From the NCBI GenBank assembly GCA_023431245.1, contig JAEYXO010000349.1:1-5047 (forward strand): a stretch of 5,047 bases of DNA, read 5' to 3'. Of the stretch, positions 4,904-5,047 are shown in pieces (within the stretch, counting starts at the first letter, position 1; each line of letters starts with the position of its first letter). Below the pieces are notes generated by a model, which had not been told where the DNA came from, did not search any database, and saw nothing but the letters and a program-made list of their open reading frames with translations. The position numbers and the translations under genes were made by a program. The stretch is from Pseudomonadota bacterium (lineage in GTDB: Bacteria; Pseudomonadota; Gammaproteobacteria; Burkholderiales; SG8-41).

Positions 4904-5047
4904 ATGAAACCCTATGCCGCACTGAATCCCGAACTGATCCTCGATGCCATCGAATCCTGCTGCGGCCTGCGCTGCGACGGCCGGCTGCAGGCCCTCAACA
5001 GCTATGAAAACCGCGTCTACCAGGTGTGGCTGGAGGACGGGCAATCC
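4904..5047 (+). CDS. srkA: Stress response kinase A (5' part, runs off window)
   Basis: Only the first 48 codons are in the window. The peptide has LNPELILDAIESCCGL followed by LNSYENRVYQV at residues 31-41. This closely matches the N-terminus of E. coli SrkA (YihE), where LNSYENRVYQ forms part of the nucleotide-binding loop region. SrkA is a cytoplasmic Ser/Thr protein kinase of the APH/choline-kinase fold, linked in E. coli to envelope and oxidative stress survival and to protection from death programmes. The catalytic loop and metal-binding residues lie beyond the window, so activity cannot be judged. The ATG at 4904 gives a start like that of the family, slightly shorter than the E. coli N-terminus, and has no Shine-Dalgarno. 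It is preceded by the tRNA terminator and so is its own transcription unit. Confidence 0.88.
   Translation, partial: MKPYAALNPELILDAIESCCGLRCDGRLQALNSYENRVYQVWLEDGQS

Overview
This window is a conserved housekeeping block from a GC-rich proteobacterium. The wording of the proteins points to a betaproteobacterium (Rhodocyclales/Nitrosomonadales-like) more than to an enteric gammaproteobacterium. This shows in PheS, in L20 and in the gene order rpmI-rplT-pheS-pheT-ihfA-merR-tRNA-Pro. The taxonomic call is made from remembered family sequences, not from a search, and should be treated as moderate.

Layout, all on the + strand: the 3' part of rpmI (1-170); rplT (186-545); a strong intrinsic terminator (about 560-590); pheS (616-1602); pheT (1615-3963); ihfA (3975-4283); a short MerR-family regulator overlapping ihfA (4261-4644); a hairpin/dyad (4653-4670); a tRNA-Pro(GGG) gene with its own promoter (4676-4767); its intrinsic terminator (4776-4802); about 100 bp of intergenic DNA; and the first 48 codons of srkA/yihE (4904-5047, running off the window). 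No stretch over 300 bp lacks a gene. There is no mobile element, CRISPR array or transferred-looking insert.

How the genes work together: rpmI and rplT are the end of an infC-rpmI-rplT-type ribosomal operon whose start lies upstream. The terminator separates or attenuates it from the next unit. pheS and pheT encode the two subunits of phenylalanyl-tRNA synthetase. ihfA, with a good Shine-Dalgarno right after pheT, encodes one subunit of the DNA-bending factor IHF. The MerR-like gene follows by overlap and is probably translationally coupled. The tRNA and srkA are separate transcription units.

I found no clearly new system. The signals most worth a second look are regulatory. First, a perfect 7-4-7 dyad sits just after the MerR-family gene, at the spacer of the tRNA-Pro promoter, with arm geometry like the classical mer operator. 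Second, pheS and srkA both lack a Shine-Dalgarno and have a -10-like hexamer 6-7 nt before the ATG, suggesting leaderless mRNAs. Third, a possible alternative pairing at the rplT stop codon could compete with the rplT-pheS terminator. All of these are hypotheses from reading the sequence.
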